NCBI RefSeq assembly: GCF_002954765.1
Contig: NZ_MTPW01000001.1
Span: 2,679,501-2,743,500, forward strand
DNA length: 64,000 bases
DNA from: Nonlabens arenilitoris
GTDB lineage: Bacteria; Bacteroidota; Bacteroidia; Flavobacteriales; Flavobacteriaceae
Reading direction: 5' to 3'
The notes under the pieces were generated by a model, which was not told where the DNA came from, did not search any database, and worked only from the letters and a program-made list of their open reading frames with translations. Shown one piece after another: positions 26,424-35,426 of this stretch (the stretch's first letter is position 1; every line of letters starts with the position of its first letter). A program made the translations under genes and the position numbers.

Positions 26424-29360
26424 ATGAATAGGACACTTTTACAAATTTTGATTTTGATTCTCGCTTTCGCGAAAGCGTTTATCTCACAAGCTCAATTCTC
26501 AACTCATGACCCATTAATTACCAATGATTCTATTGCTCAAAAAATATGGGTAGATAGTGTATATAACAGCCTGAATCAACGAGAAAAAGTGGGGCAACTG
26601 TTTATGGTAGACTTGTTTTCAAATAAAGGCAAAGCTCACGTAGCTGCCGTGAGAAAATTAGTAGAGGAACAAAAAATAGGCGGAATCATTTTCTCAAAAG
26701 GAGGCCCGTTGCAACAAGCGCATTTAACTAACGAGTTACAAGCAAAATCTAAAACACCTATGCTTATTGCGATGGATGCAGAATGGGGTTTGAGTATGCG
26801 CTTAGATAGTACATATGCATTTCCATGGAATATGACTCTAGGAGCAACACCAGGTACACAATCTAGTTATGATGTCGGGCGACGTATCGGTCAGCACTGT
26901 AAAAGATTAGGAGTCCATATTAACTTTGCACCAGATGTGGATATAAATACTAATCCAGATAATCCAATTATAGGTAATCGCAGCTTTGGTGAGGATATGT
27001 ATAACGTGACTGATAAGTCGCAGGCCTTTATGAAAGGCATGCAAAGTACAGGAACATTAGCCTGTGCAAAACATTTTCCTGGACATGGAGATACAGATCA
27101 AGATAGTCATAAAACATTACCTACCGTTGAGTTTAGTGCAGAGCGTATAGATAGTGTAGAGCTGTATCCGTATCGTAAACTTTTTCAAGAAGGAATGGCT
27201 AGTGTGATGGTAGCTCATTTGAACATTCCTAGTCTAGAACCTAGGCCAGGTTACCCAACCAGTATTAGTGAAAAAGTCGTTACAGACTTGTTAAAGAAAA
27301 GAATGGGTTTTAAAGGACTTATTTTTACTGATGCCTTGAACATGAAGGGTGCTTCTAATTTTAGTGAACCTGGTCAGATAGATTTACAAGCTTTTAAAGC
27401 TGGTAATGACGTGCTGCTTATCTCTGAAAATGTTCCTAAGGCGATTGATAAAATAATTGCAGCTTGGGACACTGGTGATATTACTGATGAACGCATAGAA
27501 CATTCAGTCAAAAAGATTTTGAAAGCTAAATATACATCTGGTTTACATAACTATCAACCGATAAATACTTTTAATCTTATTAATGATTTAAATACTGAAA
27601 GTGATGATGTTGTATATGAACGTGCTATATCAGACGCGGTAACGATCTTGCGCAATAAAGATTCTATTTTACCTCTTAAAAACTTAGAGCTTAAAAAGAT
27701 CGCTTATGTTGAACTGGGTGATGACAGCGGTACTGTTTTTCTAAAAGAATTAAATAAATACACTAAGGTTACTCAGGTAAAAGCAAATCAGTTAGATGAT
27801 TTACTTAAAAAGTTACAGCCTTATAATACGGTTATTATAGGTTTACATCGCAGTAATGATAGTCCATGGAAAGGTTATCAAATAAAATCTACTCAACTTA
27901 CCTGGCTTTATGAAATAGCAAGAACGCATGATGTTGTTTTTGATGCTTTTGTAAGGCCGTATATGCTGGCACAACTTAACACTGTTGAAAATTTTGAAGG
28001 CATAGTGATGAGTTATCAAAACAGCGAGTGGAGCCAGAAAATCAGTGCTCAAATAATTTTTGGTGCTCGGCCAGCAGTGGGAAGACTGCCAGTGAGTGCA
28101 GGTAGTCAGTTTAATGTAAATGATGGTGTTGACACACCTTACATACGCCGTTTAGCATATGGAAGTACACCTAGTAGTGTAGGTTTAGATTCCTATAGGT
28201 TATCTAAGATTGATAGTGTAGCAAATCATACGGTTAACAATCTAGGTGCTCCTGGTATGCAAATACTAGTCGCACGTAGAGGTAAAGTCGTTTATCAGAA
28301 GAATTTTGGCTATCATACCTATTCTAAAGAACAGCCGGTGAATGATGAAGATGTATATGATATTGCATCGTTGACTAAAATTATGGGTACTTTGCCTTTA
28401 GTGATGGAGCTAGAAGAACAAGGTGTTGTTGATTTAGAGGATTCTATAGGGACGCTAATACCAGAGCTAGCTGATTCTAATAAAAAAGATATTACTATTA
28501 AATCAATGTTATCTCATTATGCGAGATTACAAGCCTGGATTCCTTTTTATAGATATACTTTAGATAGTATTACCTCGAGACCAATGTCGCAATATTATAG
28601 AAACTCAAAGTCCTCTATTTATAATGTAGAAGTCGCACAAAACTTATTTGCAAATGGAATTATTCAAGATACTATATTTAATCGTATCGCAAATAGTGAG
28701 TTAAGAAGCCGTCAGGAATATAAGTATAGCGATCTACCATATTACTTACTCAAAAAATTTATTGAGGATAGGTCTAAAAAAACCTTACATGAATTAACCA
28801 CTAATCATTTCTATAAAAGAATGGGAATGAATTATATGGGGTATTTACCACTAGAGCGATTCACCAAAGATAAAATAGTACCTACTGAAAATGATATCAC
28901 CTATCGTGGTCAATTAATTCATGGTTTTGTACATGATCAAGGCGCCGCGATGCAAGGAGGAATAGGTGGACACGCTGGGTTATTCTCTAATGCAAATGAT
29001 GTAGCAAAAATGATGCAAATGTATTTGCAAAATGGAAGCTATGGAGATGTGACTTATTTTAAACCAAAAACGATTGCTAAGTTCAATACCTGCTATTATT
29101 GTGATCAAGAAGTGAGACGTGGTGTAGGTTTTGATAAACCGCAGTTAGATGAAGTAGGTCCTACTTGTGGTTGTGTGAGCATGACTAGCTTTGGACATAG
29201 TGGCTTTACAGGAGCATATACTTGGGCAGATCCTGATTCAGAAATTGTGTATGTGTTTCTCTCAAACCGTATCTTTCCTAGTGCAGAGAATAGATTTCTT
29301 CTATCTGAGAATATAAGAACTAATATCCAGCAAATCATTTATGATGCTATAATTGATTAG
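26424..29360 (+). CDS. Glycoside hydrolase family 3 fused to a beta-lactamase-like serine hydrolase
   Basis: A large exported fusion (978 residues from this start). The signal peptide is RTLLQILILILAFAKAF, with cleavage after SQA; a TTG in frame at 26391 would extend it but the ATG at 26424 fits better. The N-terminal GH3 domain (about 45-360) has KHFPGHGDT and the nucleophile aspartate in FTDALNMKG. A GH3 C-terminal domain follows. From about residue 600 lies a class C beta-lactamase/CubicO domain with SLTK (SxxK), YSDLPYY in place of YxN, and HSGFTG. It probably acts on peptidoglycan-derived muropeptides. A palindrome encodes AFAKA inside the signal peptide. Confidence 0.88.
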   Translation: MNRTLLQILILILAFAKAFISQAQFSTHDPLITNDSIAQKIWVDSVYNSLNQREKVGQLFMVDLFSNKGKAHVAAVRKLVEEQKIGGIIFSKGGPLQQAHLTNELQAKSKTPMLIAMDAEWGLSMRLDSTYAFPWNMTLGATPGTQSSYDVGRRIGQHCKRLGVHINFAPDVDINTNPDNPIIGNRSFGEDMYNVTDKSQAFMKGMQSTGTLACAKHFPGHGDTDQDSHKTLPTVEFSAERIDSVELYPYRKLFQEGMASVMVAHLNIPSLEPRPGYPTSISEKVVTDLLKKRMGFKGLIFTDALNMKGASNFSEPGQIDLQAFKAGNDVLLISENVPKAIDKIIAAWDTGDITDERIEHSVKKILKAKYTSGLHNYQPINTFNLINDLNTESDDVVYERAISDAVTILRNKDSILPLKNLELKKIAYVELGDDSGTVFLKELNKYTKVTQVKANQLDDLLKKLQPYNTVIIGLHRSNDSPWKGYQIKSTQLTWLYEIARTHDVVFDAFVRPYMLAQLNTVENFEGIVMSYQNSEWSQKISAQIIFGARPAVGRLPVSAGSQFNVNDGVDTPYIRRLAYGSTPSSVGLDSYRLSKIDSVANHTVNNLGAPGMQILVARRGKVVYQKNFGYHTYSKEQPVNDEDVYDIASLTKIMGTLPLVMELEEQGVVDLEDSIGTLIPELADSNKKDITIKSMLSHYARLQAWIPFYRYTLDSITSRPMSQYYRNSKSSIYNVEVAQNLFANGIIQDTIFNRIANSELRSRQEYKYSDLPYYLLKKFIEDRSKKTLHELTTNHFYKRMGMNYMGYLPLERFTKDKIVPTENDITYRGQLIHGFVHDQGAAMQGGIGGHAGLFSNANDVAKMMQMYLQNGSYGDVTYFKPKTIAKFNTCYYCDQEVRRGVGFDKPQLDEVGPTCGCVSMTSFGHSGFTGAYTWADPDSEIVYVFLSNRIFPSAENRFLLSENIRTNIQQIIYDAIID
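26462..26477. repeat. 16-bp palindrome, copy 7
   Basis: Perfect 16-mer inside the signal peptide of the GH3 fusion, read as LAFAKAF. Confidence 0.95.
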
Positions 29361-29390
29361 TTTTAAACACCAATTACAAAATAAATTTAA

Positions 29391-30530
29391 ATGAAAATTG
29401 CAATTGTATGTTATCCTACCTATGGTGGTAGTGGAGTAGTAGCGACCATGTTAGGTACTGCTCTTGCTCAACGTGGTCACGAGATTCATTTTGTAACCTA
29501 TAAACAACCAGTACGATTAGAATTACTTGCAAAAAATATTTTCTTTCATGAGGTGAATGTTGAAGAGTATCCTTTATTTCATTATCAACCTTATGATCTT
29601 GCTTTATCCAGTAAACTCGTTAACGTAGTTCAAGAACATGATATAGAATTGTTGCATGTTCATTATGCTATTCCACATGCTTATGCAGGTTATATGGCAC
29701 AACAAATGTTGAAAGATTTAGGTATAAAATTACCTATGGTGACTACCTTGCATGGTACTGATATTACCTTAGTAGGTAATCATCCTGTTTATAAACCCAG
29801 TGTAACCTTTAGTATCAATAATAGTGACGTAGTTACGTCAGTTTCTGACAGTCTTAAAAGAGACACCTTAGAATTATTTGATATTACAAAACATATCGAT
29901 GTGGTGCCTAACTTCATTGATATGTCTAATTATAAAACAGAATTTACAGACTGTGACAGAACTGTCATGGCTTTTCCAGAAGAACGTATCATCACTCATG
30001 TAAGTAATATGAGACCTGTTAAACGTATCATGGATGTGGTAAAGATCTTTGAGAAGATTCAAGAAAAAATTCCTGCTATTTTAATAATGGTAGGTGATGG
30101 TCCAGAGCGTTTTGAGGCTGAAGAGTATGCTAAGTCTAAGAAATTACAATTACAAATTAAATGGGTAGGTAATAGTACTGAGATTGATCGCATCCTTTGT
30201 TTTACAGACTTATTTCTACTTCCATCAGAAAAAGAAAGTTTTGGACTTGCCGCTCTAGAAGCTATGGCAAATAAAACTCCAGTTATTTCATCTAATACTG
30301 GTGGATTACCAGAGGTTAATGAAGATGGAGTTACCGGATTTACCAGTAATGTAGGTGATGTAGACCAGATGGCTCAAAGAGCAATTCACATCTTAGAAGA
30401 TGATGCTAGACTATTAGAATTTAAAAATAACGCTTTCGCGAAAGCAAAAGAATTTGACATTCAATTAATAATACCACAATATGAAAAATTATACCAAGAC
30501 GTTCTCGCTACTGCTTCTAGTCATAAGTAG
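29391..30530 (+). CDS. bshA: N-acetyl-alpha-D-glucosaminyl L-malate synthase BshA
   Basis: GT-B glycosyltransferase (family 4) that joins UDP-GlcNAc and L-malate, the first step of bacillithiol synthesis. The 379 residues fit. Signatures are YPTYGGSGVVATMLG at the N-terminus, LHGTDITLVG near 122, and EKESFGLAALEAMANKTPVI in the C-terminal domain. The C-terminal end overlaps a second gene by 50 bp in the +1 frame. A palindrome at 30431-30445 encodes NAFAKAKE near the C-terminus. Confidence 0.93.
   Translation: MKIAIVCYPTYGGSGVVATMLGTALAQRGHEIHFVTYKQPVRLELLAKNIFFHEVNVEEYPLFHYQPYDLALSSKLVNVVQEHDIELLHVHYAIPHAYAGYMAQQMLKDLGIKLPMVTTLHGTDITLVGNHPVYKPSVTFSINNSDVVTSVSDSLKRDTLELFDITKHIDVVPNFIDMSNYKTEFTDCDRTVMAFPEERIITHVSNMRPVKRIMDVVKIFEKIQEKIPAILIMVGDGPERFEAEEYAKSKKLQLQIKWVGNSTEIDRILCFTDLFLLPSEKESFGLAALEAMANKTPVISSNTGGLPEVNEDGVTGFTSNVGDVDQMAQRAIHILEDDARLLEFKNNAFAKAKEFDIQLIIPQYEKLYQDVLATASSHK
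30431..30445. repeat. Palindrome copy 8 (15 of 16 bp)
   Basis: CGCTTTCGCGAAAGC followed by A instead of G. It lies in bshA and encodes AFAKAK. Confidence 0.9.
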
Positions 30531-30957
30531 TATAGCTTTAACTAGTTGTAAAGGAAAGAAAATGGATACACCAGAGAAAACATTTGGCCTAACGTCTTAT
30601 TATGATGTTTTGCTAGAAGGTAATAATAGTAACCATGAATCTCAAGAGACCATCGTTGTCAACTCAGAAGAAGGCTTGCAAGAGTTAATGGCACAAATTA
30701 ATAGTACTCGTAAGCCAGGTTTAAAAATTCCTAGCGTTAATTTTAAAAAAGAAACATTAATATTTGCTTATGGTGGACAGAAATCAACAGGTGGATTCTC
30801 TGTAGATGTTACCGAGGTGCGTAATGAGAAGAATTTATTACATTTTAATTTTGAACTTATCAAGGGCGAAGGAGATATCGCAACTATGAGTATAACAACA
30901 CCGTTTAAGGTTATAAAGGTAAAACATGATGATAAAAAAATAACGGCTTCTATTTAA
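30481..30957 (+). CDS. Lipoprotein with PrcB-like C-terminal domain
   Basis: A 158-residue predicted lipoprotein. The signal peptide is KTFSLLLLVISSIALTSC, with the lipobox cysteine at about residue 23. The mature part (about 55-155) resembles the PrcB_C domain, with segments KKETLIFAYGGQKSTGG and FKVIKVKHDD. The first 50 bp lie inside the end of bshA in another frame, so the signal peptide is encoded by overlapping sequence. The last codons form part of a stem that terminates the opposite-strand gene. Confidence 0.78.
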   Translation: MKNYTKTFSLLLLVISSIALTSCKGKKMDTPEKTFGLTSYYDVLLEGNNSNHESQETIVVNSEEGLQELMAQINSTRKPGLKIPSVNFKKETLIFAYGGQKSTGGFSVDVTEVRNEKNLLHFNFELIKGEGDIATMSITTPFKVIKVKHDDKKITASI

Positions 30958-30967
30958 GAAGCCGTTA
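30934..30967 (-). terminator. Minus-strand terminator inside the end of the lipoprotein gene
   Basis: Perfect 11-bp stem TAACGGCTTCT (30941-30951 with 30957-30967) and loop ATTTA. On the minus strand it is followed by a run of seven T (the A run at 30934-30940), so it terminates the barrel gene at 30993. On the plus strand no T-run follows. It includes the last codons and stop of the lipoprotein gene. Confidence 0.8.
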
Positions 30968-30992
30968 TCGTGTATTGCTATTTCAAAGAATC

Positions 30993-31490
30993 TTAGAACT
31001 GATATCTCAATCCTAATGCGATATCTAAATCATTACCATCTCTGAAGTCACCGAAATAGAATTCTGGTCTTACATCAAGTGATATTAATAATGGAATATC
31101 AAAGTTGTATTCTATACCAACTTGTGCTGCTCCAAAAAGAAAAGTTTCAGAATCATCATCAAAATCGCCTCTTCCTGGAAAATCGTCATCTAAACTCACT
31201 GTTCCTAGACCACCACCAGCACCAGCATACCAGTTAAATCCACCTTCTATATTCCACATCCATTGATATAAGCCGGTTGCTTTAAATCCGTCGAAATTAT
31301 TTCCATCTTCATAGCCTAGATCGATTTCTAATCTATTGTTATCGCCTAAGGCTCTTTGGTACGATATCTCAGTACCAAAACCATCTCCGTCTCCAGCTCT
31401 AATACCAATTGCATTTTTAGAGACTGTTTGTGCATTTGTTATAAATGTCGTGCTTAACGCAATACCTAGAATCAAAAGTATTTTTTTCAT
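30993..31490 (-). CDS. Small outer-membrane beta-barrel protein
   Basis: A 165-residue protein with a signal peptide (ILLILGIALSTTFITNA, cleaved before QT) and a mature chain of alternating aromatic and glycine-rich strands (YQWMWNIEGGFNWYAGAGGGLG) ending in YQF, the outer-membrane insertion signal. It fits an eight-stranded OmpW/OmpX-like barrel. Function is unknown. It precedes the TonB receptor gene on the same strand, but a 92-bp gap with its own -7 element suggests separate transcription. Confidence 0.85.
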   Translation of the reverse strand: MKKILLILGIALSTTFITNAQTVSKNAIGIRAGDGDGFGTEISYQRALGDNNRLEIDLGYEDGNNFDGFKATGLYQWMWNIEGGFNWYAGAGGGLGTVSLDDDFPGRGDFDDDSETFLFGAAQVGIEYNFDIPLLISLDVRPEFYFGDFRDGNDLDIALGLRYQF

Positions 31491-31507
31491 AATTATTTGT
31501 TTTGATT

Positions 31508-31515
31508 CAAATTTA
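31508..31515 (-). promoter_or_regulatory. Candidate -7 element TAAATTTG
   Basis: Exact TAnnTTTG match 18 bp upstream of the barrel-protein ATG. Confidence 0.5.
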
Positions 31516-31582
31516 TAATAGTAAATGAAGTGAATGATTTAAAATTTGTTAATAATTTTATAGATAACTTAAAATTTTAAGA

Positions 31583-34027
31583 CTATCCTTCAAATTCAAA
31601 ATCATCATCACCGCCACCACCATCTCCGCGAGTATTTTTCTTTTTTTGATTAAATCTATACACAAAACTTAAGTTAACTTGTCTTTCTCTCCATTGAAAT
31701 TCACTATCTGTTATAAAATCATTAGTTATCGTAGTACTTTGTCTTTTACGACTATTAAATAAATCGCTAACATTTAGTGATATAGTAGCATCATCTCCCA
31801 TAATATCTTTACTCGCAGCAAGATTCATAGTGAAGATTCCATCATTACTACTTTGTGCATTCTCTGATGCGCCTCGATAATTTAATCTAGTTTGTAAATC
31901 GATACCAGATGGGATACTAAATTTTTGATTTAATCTAGCAAAATAAGTAGTGTTTTCAAAGTCAAAATTTTGACCATTAAAATCACCATCTGTTGTGACT
32001 CTATACAAGTTGAAATCAGAATTGATGGTCCACCATTTAAATGGTCTATAGGTAAGAGTTAATTCATATCCTATACGTTCTTGTGTTGATAGGTTAACCG
32101 GTGTGCGTCTTATAATAGGGTCTCCATTATCAGTAATGGCACCAGTATCTTCTTGTATAAATTCCCAGTTATCATCACTACGGTTGTAATAAATAGAAGT
32201 GCTTAAGGTTACTTTTTTCCATCTTCTTAAATACCCTAAATCTAAAGAGTTTGTAAAAGTAGGGTCTAGATCGACATTACCTTGAAACACATTAGATTCA
32301 CTAGATCTACTAGGGAAGGGATTTAAGAATCGACCACGAGGTCTTCTTACACGTCTGTTGTATCCTAGTGTAATATTTTCACCATCTTGAATTTCATAAC
32401 CTAGATTAAGAGTAGGGAATAAGCTGCTGTAATTTTTCTTATCTTCAGTATCGACAGTTTCCTGTCTTATAGTAACATTAGTTTGTTCAAATCTTAAACC
32501 AGCAAGGAAAGAAAATTTACCGTATTCCTTACCATATTGCCCATACACAGCATTTACTAATTCTTCATAATCAAAAGTATTATTAAGACCAGCATCAGGC
32601 ACCAGTGGACCTGTAGGGAAATCTAATTGTTCCTCTAAATAAAAAGAATTACTTATATCACGGTAGTTACCTCGATAACCTGCCTCAAACTGAGTGTCTT
32701 CACCTATAGGTAAGACATAGTCAAATTGTGCTGTAGCATTTTGCTCATCTTCCTCACTTAGTGTTCTCTCCACATCATTAATAGTATTTGTGGTTGTTTC
32801 AGTCTCTAAGATATTTGCATTTTGATCCTCTATTGATGTAGAGTATTGAATGCTAGCTGTAATTTTCTGGCCGTTATCATCAAGATCATTTTTGTAATCT
32901 AATGAATACTGGATGCGTGTGTCATCCTCTGATTCTGCCTCAGTACGTAGGGTTGCTTCATTTAAGTTACCATTAGCATCTAAACGATCAATAATATTAG
33001 TGTTTAAATCATCATCATTACCTAATCGATAAACAATATTTGCAACAATACTGGACTGATCATTTATAAAATATTCTGCACCTAGGCTGGTAAAGAAATT
33101 TCTACCTACTCGATCAAAAACTCGTTCTTCATTTACAAAACTATTTTGGGCATTTGTAGATAGGTATTCTGTGCTTGTACTACTGTTACCAGGTGTTTCT
33201 CTATATCTGAAACCAGTATTAGTAAATAAGTTCCATTTCTCACTACGCAAGTTACCGTTAAAAGATAATCCTAATTGAGGATTATATCCTGTATCTAATT
33301 GCATCGTACCATTAAAACCTAATAATTTATTTTTCCTTAGAATAATATTTAATATACCAGCAGTACCTTCAGAATCATAACGTGCGCTAGGTGAAGTAAT
33401 TACTTCAATCTTCTCAATGGCGTCAGATGGAATTTGCCTTAAAGCTTCGGCACCATTAAAACCTACCAGAGCACTAGGTCTTCCGTCGATTAAAATAGTT
33501 ACATTGTCATTTCCTCTAAGAGCTACATTTCCTTCTACATCTACAGAGACTGATGGAACATTATCTAATACATCACTAGCACTACCACCACGTACCGTAA
33601 GGTCTTTACCTATATTATAAATCTTTTTATCTAGTCGTATGTCTACTGTAGTTTTCTCTGCAATTACAATCGCCGCATCCAGTTCTGCAACATCGATCTC
33701 AAGAGCTATTGTTCCATAATCTTTATCAGTTGAAAGAAATTCATCTGTTTTTATTAAAGTTTTAAAAGTGATGTATTCCCATTTCACATCATAAGTACCA
33801 GGTGTTACTTGAATACTATATTTTCCATCGATGTCTGTGATACCACCTTGTGGAGTTGCACCAGGCTCCTTGCTTAAAAGAGATACTGTAGCGAATTCTA
33901 GCGGAGTTTTAGTAGACTTATCCACTAAAGTACCAGAAATGGTTATTTTACTATTGAGATTGGGATTTTGAGCTGTCGCAACAAAAGGAGCGATTAAAAA
34001 GGCAAAAAAGAAATAATATAATTTCAT
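31583..34027 (-). CDS. TonB-dependent receptor, outer-membrane protein family
   Basis: An 814-residue receptor. A signal peptide (FFFAFLIAPFVATA, cleaved before QN) is followed by a carboxypeptidase regulatory-like domain (about 28-110, with DKSTKTPLEFATVSL), a plug domain (about 120-220, with VTILIDGRPSAL), and a C-terminal barrel. It lacks the SusD partner gene, so it belongs to the non-SusC class. The C-terminus has an unusual glycine/aspartate tail (GDGGGGDDDFEFEG) after the usual aromatic last strand, which may extend into the periplasm. Confidence 0.9.
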   Translation of the reverse strand: MKLYYFFFAFLIAPFVATAQNPNLNSKITISGTLVDKSTKTPLEFATVSLLSKEPGATPQGGITDIDGKYSIQVTPGTYDVKWEYITFKTLIKTDEFLSTDKDYGTIALEIDVAELDAAIVIAEKTTVDIRLDKKIYNIGKDLTVRGGSASDVLDNVPSVSVDVEGNVALRGNDNVTILIDGRPSALVGFNGAEALRQIPSDAIEKIEVITSPSARYDSEGTAGILNIILRKNKLLGFNGTMQLDTGYNPQLGLSFNGNLRSEKWNLFTNTGFRYRETPGNSSTSTEYLSTNAQNSFVNEERVFDRVGRNFFTSLGAEYFINDQSSIVANIVYRLGNDDDLNTNIIDRLDANGNLNEATLRTEAESEDDTRIQYSLDYKNDLDDNGQKITASIQYSTSIEDQNANILETETTTNTINDVERTLSEEDEQNATAQFDYVLPIGEDTQFEAGYRGNYRDISNSFYLEEQLDFPTGPLVPDAGLNNTFDYEELVNAVYGQYGKEYGKFSFLAGLRFEQTNVTIRQETVDTEDKKNYSSLFPTLNLGYEIQDGENITLGYNRRVRRPRGRFLNPFPSRSSESNVFQGNVDLDPTFTNSLDLGYLRRWKKVTLSTSIYYNRSDDNWEFIQEDTGAITDNGDPIIRRTPVNLSTQERIGYELTLTYRPFKWWTINSDFNLYRVTTDGDFNGQNFDFENTTYFARLNQKFSIPSGIDLQTRLNYRGASENAQSSNDGIFTMNLAASKDIMGDDATISLNVSDLFNSRKRQSTTITNDFITDSEFQWRERQVNLSFVYRFNQKKKNTRGDGGGGDDDFEFEG

Positions 34028-34056
34028 TGTAGTTTGTTTAGTTTCTACTAGGACTA

Positions 34057-34064
34057 CAAATCTA
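34057..34064 (-). promoter_or_regulatory. Candidate -7 element TAGATTTG for the TonB receptor
   Basis: Exact TAnnTTTG match 30 bp upstream of the receptor ATG. Confidence 0.45.
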
Positions 34065-34168
34065 TCGGACGGTTTAAGTGGCTTTTACTAAAGTTAAGTT
34101 AACTTAAAGGATCATAAAACCCACTATATAAAAGTGACGCTGTTAAGCTAAGTGTTGTGTAATAAGCC

Positions 34169-35275
34169 TTATAGCTCATCAGATGGTTTTTCTTGACCAC
34201 TTTCCATTAAGAAGGCTTTAAGAAACGCATCGATATCACCGTTCATAACGGCATCCACATTTCCTGTTTCGTGACCTGTTCTTACGTCTTTAACTAACTT
34301 ATAAGGGTGCATTACATAGTTACGTATTTGCGAGCCCCATTCTATTTTCATTTTACCAGATTCTATCTCATCTCTTGCAGCATTTCTTTTTTGAAGTTCA
34401 ATTTCAAAAAGTTGAGATTTCAACATTTGCATTGCTTTTTCGCGATTTTCTAATTGAGATCTGGTTTCAGAATTATGAATAACAATACCAGATGGATGGT
34501 GCGTTAATATCGCTTTAGTTTCAACCTTGTTGACGTTTTGTCCACCAGCACCACTTGATCTTGCAAAATCCCACTTAATATCTGCTGGATTAATATCTAT
34601 TTCTATGGTATCATCTGCAAGAGGATATACATAAACCGAGGCAAAAGAAGTGTGGCGTTTTGCATTAGAATCAAAGGGCGATATGCGCACTAATCGATGC
34701 ACACCATTCTCTCCTTTTAACCACCCAAAACTATAATCACCTTCGATTTCTAATGTGACTGTTTTAATACCTGCTACATCACCAGCTTGAAAGTTGAGCT
34801 CTTTTACTTTGTAACCATTTTTTTGCGCCCACATCATGTACATTCTCATTAACATTTCTGCCCAGTCACAAGACTCTGTTCCACCAGCGCCAGCTGTTAT
34901 TTGTAAGACAGCACTCATATCATCACCTTCATTAGAAAGCATGTTTTTAAATTCGAGTTTTTCAGTTATTTCAATAGCCGCATTATATTTTGCCAGCACT
35001 TCTTCTTCAGTAGCATCACCTTCTTTATAGAATTCATAAAGTACTTCAGTGTCTTCGGCTAGAGTTGTAGCCGTGGCATAATCTGTGGTCCATTGCTTTT
35101 TATTACGCAATTCTTTCATAATCAGTTCAGCAGCCTTTGCATCATTCCAGAAATCTGGAGAAAACGTCTTCTCTTCAAGATTAGTAATCTCGATTTCTTT
35201 TGCTTCTATTTGTAGGTAATCTTTTAAGGCTATAACGCGTTCTTGTAACGCTTTGAGCTGATCTATTGTGATCAT
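34169..35275 (-). CDS. prfB: Peptide chain release factor 2 (uninterrupted frame)
   Basis: RF2 terminates translation at UGA and UAA. The GGQ motif is residues 244-246 and the codon-recognition tripeptide SPF is 199-201. The 368 residues are one continuous frame: the region equivalent to the E. coli frameshift site (after ALKDYL) reads straight on into QIEAK without a TGA, so this gene has no programmed +1 frameshift. A -7 element lies 22 bp upstream of the start. Confidence 0.95.
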   Translation of the reverse strand: MITIDQLKALQERVIALKDYLQIEAKEIEITNLEEKTFSPDFWNDAKAAELIMKELRNKKQWTTDYATATTLAEDTEVLYEFYKEGDATEEEVLAKYNAAIEITEKLEFKNMLSNEGDDMSAVLQITAGAGGTESCDWAEMLMRMYMMWAQKNGYKVKELNFQAGDVAGIKTVTLEIEGDYSFGWLKGENGVHRLVRISPFDSNAKRHTSFASVYVYPLADDTIEIDINPADIKWDFARSSGAGGQNVNKVETKAILTHHPSGIVIHNSETRSQLENREKAMQMLKSQLFEIELQKRNAARDEIESGKMKIEWGSQIRNYVMHPYKLVKDVRTGHETGNVDAVMNGDIDAFLKAFLMESGQEKPSDEL

Positions 35276-35296
35276 AAATGGGACAGTATTTAGTTA

Positions 35297-35304
35297 CAAA
35301 AATA
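35297..35304 (-). promoter_or_regulatory. Candidate -7 element TATTTTTG for prfB
   Basis: Exact TAnnTTTG match 22 bp upstream of the prfB ATG, in the divergent prfB/ltaE region. Confidence 0.45.
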
Positions 35305-35396
35305 GGTTTATTATCTGTTTTCTCAGCCATGATAAGACTTCTATAAAATATACAGACTTACTAGGAGGATATGTGTAGCAGTGATTATTTTTATCT

Positions 35397-35412
35397 CGCT
35401 TTCGCGAAAGCG
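35397..35412. repeat. 16-bp palindrome, copy 9 (intergenic)
   Basis: Perfect 16-mer in the divergent prfB/ltaE region, 14 bp upstream of the ltaE ATG. Confidence 0.95.
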
Positions 35413-35426
35413 TAATAAATACATCC

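Noticed and set aside
35397..35412. The palindrome as a parS or centromere site
   Set aside because: parS sites are few and clustered near the origin, whereas this motif occurs about every 4 kb with no cluster, and its core CGCGAA differs from the usual parS dyad (GTTTCACGTGAAAC type).
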